Origin: Mesorhizobium sp.
GTDB lineage: Bacteria > Pseudomonadota > Alphaproteobacteria > Rhizobiales > Rhizobiaceae
Direction of reading: 5' to 3'
NCBI GenBank assembly: GCA_004017535.1
Contig: SAJS01000001.1
Coordinates: 620,001-684,000 of the forward strand
DNA length: 64,000 nucleotides
In this document: piece by piece, positions 7,753 to 16,921 of the stretch
How the letters are laid out: the number at the start of each line of letters is the position of its first letter
Position numbering within the stretch: position 1 is the first letter of the stretch
Program-made: the position numbers and the translations under genes
The notes under the pieces: generated by a model
Databases searched by the model: none
What the model saw: the letters and a program-made list of their open reading frames with translations, nothing else
Told to the model about the DNA's origin: nothing

Positions 7753-9558
7753 ATGGCAGGCGCCCCCACCAGGAAGAAGAAATTTCGCTCGCAGGAGTGG
7801 TTCGACAACCCCGACAATCCGGGCATGACCGCGCTCTATCTCGAGCGTTATCTGAACTATGGCCTGACCCGCGCCGAGCTGATGTCGGGCAAGCCGCTGA
7901 TCGGCATCGCGCAGACCGGCTCCGATCTTTCGCCCTGCAACCGCCACCATCTCGAGCTTGCCAAGCGCGTGCGCGAAGGCATCGTCTCTATGGGCGGCAT
8001 CCCCTTCGAGTTCCCGTGCCATCCGATCCAGGAGACCGGCAAGCGCCCTACCGCCGCGCTCGACCGCAACCTCGCCTATCTCAGCCTCGTCGAGGTGCTC
8101 TACGGCTATCCGCTCGACGGCGTCGTGCTCACCATCGGCTGCGACAAGACCACGCCCGCGCTGCTGATGGCGGCGGCCACCGTCAACATTCCGGCCATCG
8201 CGCTGTCGGTTGGCCCGATGCTCAATGGCTGGCACAAAGGCAAGCGCACCGGCTCCGGCACCATCGTCTGGGAATCGCGCCAGCGCCTGTCTGCCGGCGA
8301 GATCAACTATGACGAGTTCATGGATATCGTCGCTTCCTCGGCGCCGTCGACCGGCTATTGCAACACCATGGGCACCGCCACCACGATGAACTCGCTGGCC
8401 GAGGCGCTCGGCATGCAGCTCCCCGGTTCGGCCGCCATTCCGGCGCCCTATCGCGAGCGGGGCCAGATCGCCTACGAGACCGGCAAGCGCATCGTCGACA
8501 TGGTGCATGAGGACCTGAAGCCCTCCGACATCATGACGCGCCAGGCCTTCGAGAACGCCATCGTCGTCAACTCGGCCATCGGCGGCTCCACCAATGCGCC
8601 GATCCACCTCAACGCCATCGCCCGCCATCTCGGCGTGCCGCTCGACAATGACGACTGGCAGAAGATCGGCCTCGACGTGCCGCTGCTCGTCAACCTGCAG
8701 CCGACCGGCGAATATCTCGGCGAGGACTATCACCATGCCGGCGGCGTGCCGGCGGTCGTCGCCGAACTGATGAAGGGTGGCCTGCTGCCGCATCCCGAAG
8801 CGATCACCGTCAACGGCAAGTCGATGGGCGACAATTGCCGGGATGCCGTCAACGAGAACCACGAGGTCATCCGCAGCGCCGACCAGCCGCTCAAGGCCAA
8901 TGCCGGCTTCATCAATCTCAAGGGCAATCTGTTCGATTCCGCCATCATGAAGACCAGCGGCATCTCGCCCGAATTCCGTGAGCGTTATCTCTCCAATCCG
9001 AACGATCCGGAGGCCTTCGAGGGCAACGCTATGGTCTTCGACGGGCCGGAGGATTACCACGCCCGCATTGACGATCCGGCGCAGGGCATCGACGAGCACA
9101 CGATCCTGTTCATGCGCGGCGCCGGTCCGGTCGGCTATCCGGGCGGCGCCGAGGTGGTCAACATGCAGCCGCCGGCCTACCTCATCAAGAAAGGCATCCA
9201 TTCTCTGGCCTGCATCGGCGACGGTCGCCAGTCCGGCACGTCCGGCTCGCCGTCGATCCTCAACGCCTCACCGGAAGCCGCGATCGGCGGCGGCCTCGCC
9301 CTGCTCAAGACCGGCGACCGCGTCCGCATCGACCTGAAGAAGGGCACGGCCAACATTCTCGTCAGCGACGAGGAGATCGCCAAGCGCCGCGCCGCGCTGC
9401 AGGCCAATGGCGGCTATCACTATCCCAAGCACCAGACGCCGTGGCAGGAGATCCAGCGCGGCATGGTCGACCAATTCTCGGCCGGCATGGTGCTCAAGCC
9501 GGCGGTCAAGTACCAGGACGTCGCCCACACCAGCGGCGTGCCGCGCGACAATCACTGA
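7753..9558 (+). CDS. IlvD/EDD-family sugar-acid dehydratase (xylonate/arabinonate type)
   Basis: 601 residues from [19 protein letters not shown] with a GGAG ribosome site. It belongs to the Fe-S and Mg-dependent dehydratase family that includes dihydroxy-acid dehydratase, phosphogluconate dehydratase and the pentonate dehydratases. Cluster cysteines are seen in [17 protein letters not shown] and [10 protein letters not shown], and the conserved [12 protein letters not shown] is near the C-terminus. Length and N-terminus resemble the L-arabinonate/D-xylonate dehydratases of rhizobia and Caulobacter more than IlvD. It would convert an aldonate to its 2-keto-3-deoxy form. The GntR-type operator in front supports a catabolic role. 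Confidence 0.85.
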   Translation: MAGAPTRKKKFRSQEWFDNPDNPGMTALYLERYLNYGLTRAELMSGKPLIGIAQTGSDLSPCNRHHLELAKRVREGIVSMGGIPFEFPCHPIQETGKRPTAALDRNLAYLSLVEVLYGYPLDGVVLTIGCDKTTPALLMAAATVNIPAIALSVGPMLNGWHKGKRTGSGTIVWESRQRLSAGEINYDEFMDIVASSAPSTGYCNTMGTATTMNSLAEALGMQLPGSAAIPAPYRERGQIAYETGKRIVDMVHEDLKPSDIMTRQAFENAIVVNSAIGGSTNAPIHLNAIARHLGVPLDNDDWQKIGLDVPLLVNLQPTGEYLGEDYHHAGGVPAVVAELMKGGLLPHPEAITVNGKSMGDNCRDAVNENHEVIRSADQPLKANAGFINLKGNLFDSAIMKTSGISPEFRERYLSNPNDPEAFEGNAMVFDGPEDYHARIDDPAQGIDEHTILFMRGAGPVGYPGGAEVVNMQPPAYLIKKGIHSLACIGDGRQSGTSGSPSILNASPEAAIGGGLALLKTGDRVRIDLKKGTANILVSDEEIAKRRAALQANGGYHYPKHQTPWQEIQRGMVDQFSAGMVLKPAVKYQDVAHTSGVPRDNH

Positions 9559-9579
9559 TCTTGCAGTCGACTAAATCGT

Positions 9580-9614
9580 AAGGACGGCTCGCCTCCGGCG
9601 AGCCGTCCTTTTTC
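9580..9614 (+). terminator. Intrinsic terminator after the dehydratase gene
   Basis: A perfect 14-bp stem (AAGGACGGCTCGCC and its complement, loop TCC) is followed directly by a T run. It lies 21 bases after the stop at 9558 and ends that transcript. Confidence 0.9.
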
Positions 9615-9687
9615 GTGCCCTTGTTTCGGCCACGCCCAGCCCACAGATAAGGTCGATATCGGCAGACCGTGAAGGGGAGAGATCATC

Positions 9688-10086
9688 GTGGCAAAACGGC
9701 GTTCTTCCCTCGGCTTCCTCGGCGTGTTCGGCCGCTCGGGCGACCTGCGGCAGTTGGATGAGGCATTGCGCAAGGCCGACCTGCATCCGGCCCTGGTGCC
9801 GGAAGGCGTGAAACTCACCATCGTCAATCTGATGAACGACCGCTGGCCGGACGAGCCGCCGGCCGATGCCTATACTTCGGTGGCGCAGCTTTGCGGCTAT
9901 TGCGTCGCCGGGCCGCAGGTGTTCGAGCAGGCCAATGGCCGTGAGCCGACCTTGGCGGTCGAGCGACGCATCGAGGCGGCGCTGGAGGCCGGCGACAGTT
10001 TCGATGCGCAGATCGTGCTGATGACGCTGCACGCCAAGCTGATCAACCCCGAAGTGGTTGAGCGCTACGGACTGAGCGCCGAGTAG
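9688..10086 (+). CDS. Conserved hypothetical protein
   Basis: 132 residues, starting GTGGCAAAACGGCG or the equivalent at 9688, with a GGGGAGA ribosome site. It is soluble, with no signal peptide or membrane segment. The N-terminus is basic (MAKRRSSLGFLGVFGRSG) and the rest is mainly helical. I do not recognise a named domain. It lies between an intrinsic terminator and a long hairpin repeat and so forms a single-gene unit. Codon use matches its neighbours, so it is probably a genuine lineage-specific gene. Confidence 0.7.
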   Translation: MAKRRSSLGFLGVFGRSGDLRQLDEALRKADLHPALVPEGVKLTIVNLMNDRWPDEPPADAYTSVAQLCGYCVAGPQVFEQANGREPTLAVERRIEAALEAGDSFDAQIVLMTLHAKLINPEVVERYGLSAE

Positions 10087-10097
10087 GATCCGTTGAG

Positions 10098-10215
10098 ATT
10101 CAGGTCAGGCCGAGTCGAAGACGGGATCTTTCGAGAACCGGAGCGCAGCGTACTCAAAGTACGTGAGCACCGGAAGGGCAGGAAGATCCCGTTTGCAGAC
10201 CGGCCTCACCTGAAT
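10098..10215. repeat. Intergenic hairpin repeat (RIME-like mosaic element)
   Basis: A 118-base imperfect inverted repeat fills the gap between convergent genes. The outer arms are ATTCAGGTCAGGCCG and CGGCCTCACCTGAAT. A second pair is ACGGGATCTT and AAGATCCCGT. The inner hairpin is GCGTACT-CAA-AGTACGT, flanked by CCGGAGC and GCACCGG. The form is like the mosaic intergenic repeats of rhizobial genomes. It may also act as a two-way terminator. Only one copy lies in this window. Confidence 0.75.
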
Positions 10216-10216
10216 A

Positions 10217-11806
10217 TTAGCCGCCCATGCCGCTGCGCGGCAGCTTGATCATCTCGCCGAAGCGGGCGCGCAATTTGTCGTCGAGCAGGCGCGAGACATG
10301 GCGCGGGAAGCGTTCTGCAAGCACGCGCTTTTTCTCCGCAATCGCCCGCGACAGGATGTCGGGCCGGCCCTTTTCGTTCCATTCCTTTGGTGAGAAGCGA
10401 TCGCCGACGGCGGGATAGAAATATTCGGTCTGCATCAGCTTCAGCGTCTGGTCGTTGCCGAGATAATGCCCTGGACCCTTCAGGCAAACCTCGGCAATGG
10501 TGTCGATCGACAGCGCGTCGTCGGTCACCTCGATGCCGCGCACGCAGCGCAGGCAATGTCCCAGCATGTCGTTGTCGATGATCAGGCTTTCCAGGCAGAA
10601 GCCGAGCAGCGAGGCGTGCATGCCGGCCGATTCATAGACCAGGTTGAGGCCGGACAGCCCCGCCATCACATTGGTGATGCCCTTCTCGTAGCCGGCCTGG
10701 ATGTCGGGCAGCTTGGAGTCCGACATGCCGGCGGCCGAGCCGCCGGGCAGGTCGTAATATTGCGCCATCTGCGCGCAGGCAGCGGTCAGCACCGCCTGCT
10801 CGGCCGAGCCGCCGGACATGGCTCCTGTCCTGAGGTCCGAGACGAACGGCCAGGTGCCGAAGATCGCAGGATGTCCGGGCTTGATCGCGTTGACATAGAC
10901 CAGGCCCATCAGCACTTCCGCCACTGCCTGGACCACGGCGCCGGCAATCGCGGCGGGTGCCGTGGCGCCGGCCTGGCCGGCCGACAGAAGCAGGATCGGA
11001 ATGCCGCCTTCCACGCAGGCTTCGAGCACACCGCAGGCGTCCTCAGCGAACTTCATCGGCGGCACGACGAAGCAGTTCGAGTTGGACACGAAAGGCCGCG
11101 CCCGGAAATTCTCCTCGCCGCCGGCGATCGCATAGAGCATCTCCAGCGCCGGCTTGACGTTCTCGCGCACGGTGAACGAGGTGCCGACATGCTTGGATGT
11201 CCCCGTCACGCAGGCATAGAGCGTGTTGAAATCCATATCGAGCGGGTCGGGAATGTCGCGCGGCACCATGGTGCGCTGGAAGAAATGGATGTTGTCCAGC
11301 CCGTCGACGAGACGGGCGGCGTCATAGAGGTCCTGCAGCAGCGATTCGCGATATTCGCGCTTCTCGACATCGACCAGATGCACCGCCGCGCCCGCCGTGC
11401 CGTAATGCACGCGTTTGCCCTGGATCAGCATGTCGTGCTTGGGATCCTGGCCGTAGAGGGTGAAGTTGCGCGCTGCCCTTTTGATCGTGTCCAGCACCAG
11501 CGCGCGCGGCAGCCGGATGCGGCCGTCGTCGCCATAAACGCCGCCGACCCCGGTCAGCGCTTCAATGCAGGACGGGATGGCATTGGCGAAGCCGACCGTC
11601 TCCAGCAGCGTCAGCACCGCTTCGTGGATGCGTTCCTGGTCGTTCTGGCTCAACGGCCCGTAGCTGCCGCCTTCAAGCCCTGGCCGCACCGGGCGGATAT
11701 CGTCGGCCAAGGGCGCTGCCCGCATCGCGCGGCGCGCTTCGCGCCCGCCGGAACGCCGCGAACGCTGGTCCGACGACGCTTCCTGCTTCTCGAGAGCCAC
11801 TGACAT
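10217..11806 (-). CDS. MttB-superfamily methyltransferase (non-pyrrolysine, betaine-type)
   Basis: 529 residues from MSVALEKQEASSDQ with a GGTGGAG ribosome site. It belongs to the trimethylamine methyltransferase (MttB) superfamily, TIM-barrel enzymes that move a methyl group from a quaternary amine to a corrinoid protein. The frame is continuous, with no in-frame amber codon, so it is a non-pyrrolysine member like the glycine-betaine methyltransferases. Typical stretches are FLESLIIDNDMLGHCLRC-like and HYLGNDQTLKLMQTEYFYP-like C-terminal segments. No corrinoid protein or reactivating ATPase is encoded beside it, so its partner must be elsewhere. Confidence 0.85.
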   Translation of the reverse strand: MSVALEKQEASSDQRSRRSGGREARRAMRAAPLADDIRPVRPGLEGGSYGPLSQNDQERIHEAVLTLLETVGFANAIPSCIEALTGVGGVYGDDGRIRLPRALVLDTIKRAARNFTLYGQDPKHDMLIQGKRVHYGTAGAAVHLVDVEKREYRESLLQDLYDAARLVDGLDNIHFFQRTMVPRDIPDPLDMDFNTLYACVTGTSKHVGTSFTVRENVKPALEMLYAIAGGEENFRARPFVSNSNCFVVPPMKFAEDACGVLEACVEGGIPILLLSAGQAGATAPAAIAGAVVQAVAEVLMGLVYVNAIKPGHPAIFGTWPFVSDLRTGAMSGGSAEQAVLTAACAQMAQYYDLPGGSAAGMSDSKLPDIQAGYEKGITNVMAGLSGLNLVYESAGMHASLLGFCLESLIIDNDMLGHCLRCVRGIEVTDDALSIDTIAEVCLKGPGHYLGNDQTLKLMQTEYFYPAVGDRFSPKEWNEKGRPDILSRAIAEKKRVLAERFPRHVSRLLDDKLRARFGEMIKLPRSGMGG

Positions 11807-11981
11807 GGAAGCACTCCACCTTTTGTCTTTATTTGCGACGCGGCCCGCGGCGGTTGGTCCACCATCGGCCTGCCTCGTCCCCTTATGGCCCCGACTATGC
11901 CGCCGGCATTGGTACAGCCTATGAGCCAAGCAATCCCGTCGAATATGCCAGAGTGCTAAAGCGGCTAGCATGCGTGCAAAC

Positions 11982-12012
11982 AAAAAGAGCCGGCGCTGGG
12001 CCGGCCCTTTCT
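11982..12012 (-). terminator. Intrinsic terminator after the MocR gene
   Basis: Read on the minus strand, an AAAGGGCCGGC / GCCGGCTCTTT stem-loop (one mismatch) is followed by TTTTTGTTTG. It lies 17 bases past the stop at 12029 and separates this unit from the mttB-like gene. Confidence 0.85.
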
Positions 12013-12028
12013 TGAAAGTCGGTGGCGA

Positions 12029-13522
12029 TCAGGCCGCCGCGGGCCTGCGCCCGGCAGCGGTGGCGAGCTCGCGGATGCCCGGCTCGATATGCTGCAGGGA
12101 GATCGAGGAGATGCCCAAGCGCATGAAACGCGAAGGCTTTTCGCTGCGATCGAAGAACCGGTCGCCGGGTTCGATGATGACGCTGCGCGAAGCTGCCGCT
12201 TCCGCCAGGCCGCGTGAATCGGTGCCCCGCGGCCCTTCCAGCCAGAGCGATGTGCCGCCCGCCGAGTCAGTCGAGCGCCATTCTGGCAGGAAAGCGGAAA
12301 TCGCATGGACCAGCCGCTTGCGCCGCTCGTCGAAGGCGGCGGAAAGCCTGCGCACCAGCGCCTCGTGATGGCCGAGCGACAGGAACAGCGCGACAGCGCG
12401 CTGGTTGTTCGCCGGCGGGTGCCTCAGCATGAAGCGGCGCAGCGCGCGCAGCTCCGCGATCAGCCCGGCCGAGGCCACGATGTAGCCAAGCCTGAGGCCC
12501 GGAGCCAGCGTCTTCGACATCGAGCCGACATAGATGACGCGGCCCGAGCGGTCGAGGCTCTTCAGCGCCTGCTGAGGCGCCTCGTCGAGCAGCTGGCTGT
12601 CATAGCCGTCCTCGATGATGATCTGGTTGTTGCGATTGGCGCGCGCCAAAAGGTCCTGCCGACGTTCCGCCGATAGCGGCACCATGGTCGGGCAGTGGTG
12701 GCTGGGCGTGACGAAGACGAAGCCGGAATCGCTGGGGATCGCCGAGGTGACGATGCCCTGCTGGTCGACCGGGACCGGCTGGATGTCGGCGCCGGCCAGC
12801 CGGAAGATCGAGCGGGCGTCGGGATAGCCGGGATCTTCCATCGCCACTTTCGAACCCTTGGTCATCAGCAGCGAGGCCAGCATATAGAGCGCGTTCTGCG
12901 CGCCCAGCGTCACGATGATCTCGTCCGGATTGGCGAAGATGCCGCGCCGCGGCAGGAGCCTGGCCTGGATCTGCTCGATCAGCAGCGGATCGTCGCGGTC
13001 CACCATGTCGGAGGCCCAGTTGCGGATCTCGAGCACGGCCAGCGCCATGCGGTTGCACTCGCGCCATTCGGCGGTCGGAAACAGCGCGGGATCGAACTGG
13101 CCGTAGACGAACGGGTAGGAGGACTTGATCCAGTTGTCGTGCTTGGCGGGCGGCGGCATATCGCTTGCGGCGATCTGCCGGCGCGCCTTCCAGTCGATCT
13201 CGTTCTGCTGGTCGGGCGCCTTCTGATGCGGCTTGGCCGGGGTGGCCAGCACGTCAGGGTTGACGAAATGGCCGCGCCGCTCGCGCGCCACCAGGAAGCC
13301 CTGGTCGACCAACTGCTGGAAGGCCAGCACCACCGTGCCGCGGGCAACCCCAAGTTTTTCGGCGAGAATCCGGCAAGACGGCAACGGCATCGAAGCGGCG
13401 ATCTGTCGGTCCAGAATGGCCGCGACGATCGCCTGGCGTATCTGCGCCTGGAGGGTTTGGCCGGATTCGGCCGAAATCCGGAACAGGCCGGACCATATGG
13501 CCGTGTCATTGCGCTGTGGCAT
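12029..13522 (-). CDS. MocR-family (GntR HTH plus aminotransferase fold) regulator
   Basis: 497 residues. The N-terminal winged HTH of GntR type spans about residues 15-85 (SCRILAEKLGVARGTVVLAFQQL). After a linker comes a class-I aminotransferase-like domain with the PLP lysine in VGSMSKTLAPGLRLGY. MocR proteins sense PLP or PLP adducts of amines and control genes such as gabT, tauT or pdx. The gene is divergent from pgi, with a 320-base gap. Its target is not evident, although it lies upstream of the MttB-family gene on the same strand, beyond a terminator. Confidence 0.9.
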   Translation of the reverse strand: MPQRNDTAIWSGLFRISAESGQTLQAQIRQAIVAAILDRQIAASMPLPSCRILAEKLGVARGTVVLAFQQLVDQGFLVARERRGHFVNPDVLATPAKPHQKAPDQQNEIDWKARRQIAASDMPPPAKHDNWIKSSYPFVYGQFDPALFPTAEWRECNRMALAVLEIRNWASDMVDRDDPLLIEQIQARLLPRRGIFANPDEIIVTLGAQNALYMLASLLMTKGSKVAMEDPGYPDARSIFRLAGADIQPVPVDQQGIVTSAIPSDSGFVFVTPSHHCPTMVPLSAERRQDLLARANRNNQIIIEDGYDSQLLDEAPQQALKSLDRSGRVIYVGSMSKTLAPGLRLGYIVASAGLIAELRALRRFMLRHPPANNQRAVALFLSLGHHEALVRRLSAAFDERRKRLVHAISAFLPEWRSTDSAGGTSLWLEGPRGTDSRGLAEAAASRSVIIEPGDRFFDRSEKPSRFMRLGISSISLQHIEPGIRELATAAGRRPAAA

Positions 13523-13842
13523 GGGAAATCATCCTCGGATGGCCAGCTGTTTTCACTTGGCTGGACCAGTGGAGTGTATGGGTGGCATAAGGGGTTGCGC
13601 CAATCAATTTTTCTGATCGCTGGGATTTATGCCAGTGATCTATTGGCCGCGTAAGCGGTTCATCTAGCGGTCGGCAAAAACAATGCTGCAGTGCATCATA
13701 AAGGCGTGATGCACTGCGGCAATGCCGCGCTTGAATGAAATGGAAATCGGCTCAATAGAATGATGCGAATATGACCCGACGACACGCGCCGGAAACATCC
13801 GGCCTGTTAAGATAAATCTAAAAACCCGCCAGGAGCCCGCCA
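13523..13842. promoter_or_regulatory. Divergent promoter region between mocR-like gene and pgi, with an 11-bp dyad
   Basis: 320 bases without a gene. At 13688-13717 a perfect 11-bp inverted repeat GCAGTGCATCA / TGATGCACTGC with an 8-base loop is visible. No T run follows on the plus strand, so it looks more like an operator than a terminator. A short palindrome CTGGACCAG at 13561-13569, 39 bases upstream of the MocR start, could be part of an autoregulatory site. The region is richer in A+T near 13600-13640. No open frame here is convincing. Confidence 0.5.
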
Positions 13843-15486
13843 GTGGATCAGTCATCTTTCGACAAGCAACTTGCCGCCCTGCGTGATCAGCGCGCGGCGG
13901 CCAAGGGTACGATGCGCGAGGCCTTCGCCGCCGATCCCAAGCGCTTCGAGACGTTCTCCGCCACCGACGGCGACCTCCTCCTCGACTGGTCGAAATGCGC
14001 GGTCGACGCAAATACCATGACGATGCTGGAGAGGCTCGCCGGCGCCGCCGATCTCGCGGGACGACGCGCCGCGATGTTCGAAGGCAAGAAGGTCAACATC
14101 ACTGAGAACCGCGCCGTTCTGCACACCGCGCTGCGCAACCTGACCGGCAAGAGCGTCGTGGTCGATGGCCAGGACACCAAGGCCGATGTGATTGCCGTGC
14201 TCGACGCCATGGGCGCCTTCGCCGACGCCATCCGCTCCGGCAAGGCGCTAGGTGCCACCGGCAAGAAGATCACCGACATCGTCAATATCGGCATCGGCGG
14301 CTCGGACCTCGGCCCGGCGATGGTGACGCTTGCGCTGGCGCCCTACCATGACGGGCCGCGCGCGCACTACGTTTCCAATGTCGACGGCGCCCATATCCAC
14401 GACACGCTGAAGGGCCTGTCCGCCGAGACGACTTTATTCATTGTCGCCTCCAAGACCTTCACCACAGTCGAGACGATGACGAATGCTGAGACGGCGCGCG
14501 AATGGGTGCAGAAGGCGCTTGGCAAGGAGGCGGTCGGCAAGCATTTCGCAGCTGTGTCGACCGCCCTCGATCTGGTGGCGAAGTTCGGCATCGAGCAGGA
14601 CCGCGTCTTCGGCTTCTGGGACTGGGTCGGCGGCCGCTACTCGGTGTGGAGCGCCATCGGCCTGCCGGTGATGATCGCCGTCGGCCCGCGCAACTTCCGC
14701 GCCTTCCTGGACGGCGCGCATGAGATGGACGAGCATTTCCGCTCAGCACCCTTGCAGAAGAATCTGCCGGTGCTGCTGGGGCTGATCGGCTGGTGGCACC
14801 GGGTCGTCTGCAAATATCCGGCCCGCGCCGTCATCCCCTACGACCAGCGCCTGTCGCGCCTGCCGGCCTATCTGCAGCAGCTCGACATGGAATCGAATGG
14901 CAAGAGCGTCACGCTGGACGGCACCGCGGTCGCCACGCCGACCGGCCCGCTGGTCTGGGGCGAGCCTGGCACCAACGGCCAGCATGCCTTCTTCCAGCTT
15001 CTGCATCAGGGCACCGACTTCATCCCGGTCGAATTCCTCGCCGCCGCCGTCGGTCACGAGCCCGAACTGAAGCACCAGCACGATCTTCTGCTCGCCAACT
15101 GCCTGGCGCAATCGGAGGCCTTCATGAAGGGACGCACGCTGGAAGAAGCGCGCGCGCAGATGCTGGCCAAGGGCATGAAACCGGCTGATGTCGACCGCAT
15201 CGCGCCGCACCGCGTCTTCTCGGGCAACCGCCCCTCGCTCACCATCCTCTACCGAAAGCTCGATCCGCGCACGTTAGGCCGCATAATCGCGCTCTATGAG
15301 CATCGCGTCTTCGTCGAGGGCACGCTCTTCAACATCAATTCCTTCGATCAATGGGGCGTCGAGCTCGGCAAGGAACTGGCGACGGGCCTGCTGCCTGTCG
15401 TTGAGGGCAAGGAGACTGCCGCAAACCGCGACGCCTCGACTGCCGGACTGGTGGCTCATATCCACCAATTGCGCGGCAAGGAGTAA
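13843..15486 (+). CDS. pgi: Glucose-6-phosphate isomerase
   Basis: 547 residues starting at a GTG codon (13843), chosen because AGGAG lies 7 bases before it. It interconverts glucose-6-phosphate and fructose-6-phosphate in the cytoplasm. Family signatures are present: [14 protein letters not shown] for the phosphate site, [16 protein letters not shown], and [19 protein letters not shown]. Length is normal. A HAD phosphatase gene begins 5 bases after the stop and is co-transcribed. Confidence 0.97.
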   Translation: MDQSSFDKQLAALRDQRAAAKGTMREAFAADPKRFETFSATDGDLLLDWSKCAVDANTMTMLERLAGAADLAGRRAAMFEGKKVNITENRAVLHTALRNLTGKSVVVDGQDTKADVIAVLDAMGAFADAIRSGKALGATGKKITDIVNIGIGGSDLGPAMVTLALAPYHDGPRAHYVSNVDGAHIHDTLKGLSAETTLFIVASKTFTTVETMTNAETAREWVQKALGKEAVGKHFAAVSTALDLVAKFGIEQDRVFGFWDWVGGRYSVWSAIGLPVMIAVGPRNFRAFLDGAHEMDEHFRSAPLQKNLPVLLGLIGWWHRVVCKYPARAVIPYDQRLSRLPAYLQQLDMESNGKSVTLDGTAVATPTGPLVWGEPGTNGQHAFFQLLHQGTDFIPVEFLAAAVGHEPELKHQHDLLLANCLAQSEAFMKGRTLEEARAQMLAKGMKPADVDRIAPHRVFSGNRPSLTILYRKLDPRTLGRIIALYEHRVFVEGTLFNINSFDQWGVELGKELATGLLPVVEGKETAANRDASTAGLVAHIHQLRGKE

Positions 15487-15491
15487 AAGGA

Positions 15492-16217
15492 TTGGCGGAT
15501 ATCAAGGGAATATTGTTCGACAAGGACGGCACGCTTGTCGACTTCAATGCAACCTGGCTCGGTGTCGCGGACTTCATGGCGATGGACGCCGCTGAAGGCG
15601 ATCGCTGGAAGGCCGATCGCCTGCTCGCCGCCGCCGGCTTCGACTTCGTCACGAAACGCTTCAAGCCCGATTCGATCTTCGCCTCCGGCTCGAATATGGA
15701 CGTCGTCGAACTGTGGTTTCCGCGCCTGTCCGACGAGGACCAGATGCATGCCGTTTCCCGCTTCAACGAGATCACCTCGGTGCAGGGCTCGTCGATGGCG
15801 GTGGCGCTTCCCGGCGTTCTCGATTCACTGCGGGCGCTGCACACGCGATCCTACCGCATGGGCGTCGCCACCAATGATTCCACCAGCGGCGCCGAGAAGA
15901 CGCTCGCCACCCTCGGTGTCGCGCAGCTCTTCGACGCCGCCTTCGGCTATGATGCCGTGGCCAACCCGAAGCCCGCGCCGGACACCGTCATTGCCTTCTG
16001 CGATCTGACCGGGCTGAAGCCGGGCGAGATCGCCATGGTTGGCGACAACCGCCATGATCTCGAAATGGCGCGTGCTGGCGGCTGCGGCCTGGCGGTAGGC
16101 GTGCTTTCCGGCACAGGCACGCGCGACTCGTTGGCGCCGATGGCCGATGTCATCCTGGACTCGGTCGCCGACCTGCCGGATTTTCTCGCCGCGCGGGTGA
16201 ACGTGCCTGCGGGCTAA
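15492..16217 (+). CDS. HAD-family phosphatase (phosphoglycolate phosphatase-like)
   Basis: 241 residues from a TTG start at 15492, 5 bases after pgi. HAD motif I is at the N-terminus (LFDKDGTLVDFNATW), the motif III lysine region is NPKPAPD, and motif IV is VGDNRHDLEMARAGG. A helical cap between motifs I and II makes it a subclass IA enzyme, as in Gph. It hydrolyses small phosphate esters in the cytoplasm. Coupling to pgi suggests a sugar-phosphate or repair role, but the substrate is not fixed. Its stop overlaps the end of the convergent methyltransferase gene by 4 bases. Confidence 0.85.
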   Translation: MADIKGILFDKDGTLVDFNATWLGVADFMAMDAAEGDRWKADRLLAAAGFDFVTKRFKPDSIFASGSNMDVVELWFPRLSDEDQMHAVSRFNEITSVQGSSMAVALPGVLDSLRALHTRSYRMGVATNDSTSGAEKTLATLGVAQLFDAAFGYDAVANPKPAPDTVIAFCDLTGLKPGEIAMVGDNRHDLEMARAGGCGLAVGVLSGTGTRDSLAPMADVILDSVADLPDFLAARVNVPAG

Positions 16218-16921
16218 CCGGGTTCGGCCACAAGCGCGAACACCGCGCTTGGCTTCGGCTCGCCGCCGCCGTTTCCGCCGACATCCGGCACCTGATATTC
16301 GCCGAGCAGGCAAAGCCGCGACCGGGGCAGCCAGGCGCGCCCGGGATCGCCGACCAGAACGTCGATGCCGGCGGCGAGGCAGCGCTCGAGGAACGGCATC
16401 ATCCGCTGCCCGACATCCTGCGCGTAGAAGATGTCGCCCGCGAGCACCAGCTCGACCGCCGGCGGCGGACCGGCTGTGACATCCCCCTCGCATATCTCGA
16501 TGGCGACGCCATTGGCTTCCGCGTTGAGGCGGAGCGCCACCACACCATTGCGGTCGATTTCCGCCGCGATCACCGCGCGCGCCCCGGCTTTTGCCGCCGC
16601 GATGCCGACGAGCCCCGAGCCGGCGCCGAGATCGAGCACGCGTTTGCCGGCGACGATCGATGGGCGGTCCAAGACATAGCGGGCCAGCACCGCGCCGCCG
16701 GCCCAGGCATAGGCCCAGTAGGGCGGCTGGGGCTCTGCCTCGCCTTCGTCACCGTCATCCGGTTCGAGCAGCCGCCGCAGGCCGCTGCCGGGATGCGCCA
16801 GATAGAGCCGGATCTCCCGCAGCGCCGGTACCGGCGCCAGCCGCATGTTCGCCTTGATGAACTCCGCCGGATCGAGCGCTTTCGCCTGCTCTCGCCTCAG
16901 GTTGGCCGTGTTATCGCTCAA
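16214..16921 (-). CDS. ETF-beta/L11-type protein lysine methyltransferase
   Basis: 235 residues if the TTG at 16921 is the start; it overlaps the fadD stop (TTGA), suggesting coupled translation. The SAM-binding motif is LDLGAGSGLVGIAAAKAG, followed by AAEIDRNG and LVLAGDIFYAQD. FIKANMRLAPVPALREI near the N-terminus is typical of bacterial homologues of the ETF-beta lysine methyltransferase, often annotated as PrmA or nicotinamide N-methyltransferase. It probably trimethylates lysines on electron-transfer flavoprotein. A start at a later ATG (MRLAPVP) is possible but would lose this conserved part. Confidence 0.75.
   Translation of the reverse strand: MSDNTANLRREQAKALDPAEFIKANMRLAPVPALREIRLYLAHPGSGLRRLLEPDDGDEGEAEPQPPYWAYAWAGGAVLARYVLDRPSIVAGKRVLDLGAGSGLVGIAAAKAGARAVIAAEIDRNGVVALRLNAEANGVAIEICEGDVTAGPPPAVELVLAGDIFYAQDVGQRMMPFLERCLAAGIDVLVGDPGRAWLPRSRLCLLGEYQVPDVGGNGGGEPKPSAVFALVAEPG

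Noticed and set aside
13664-14011. A minus-strand open frame across the pgi start
   Set aside because: It crosses the pgi ribosome site and has an Arg/Ser-rich shadow composition; the dyad at 13688 explains the structure in this region better.
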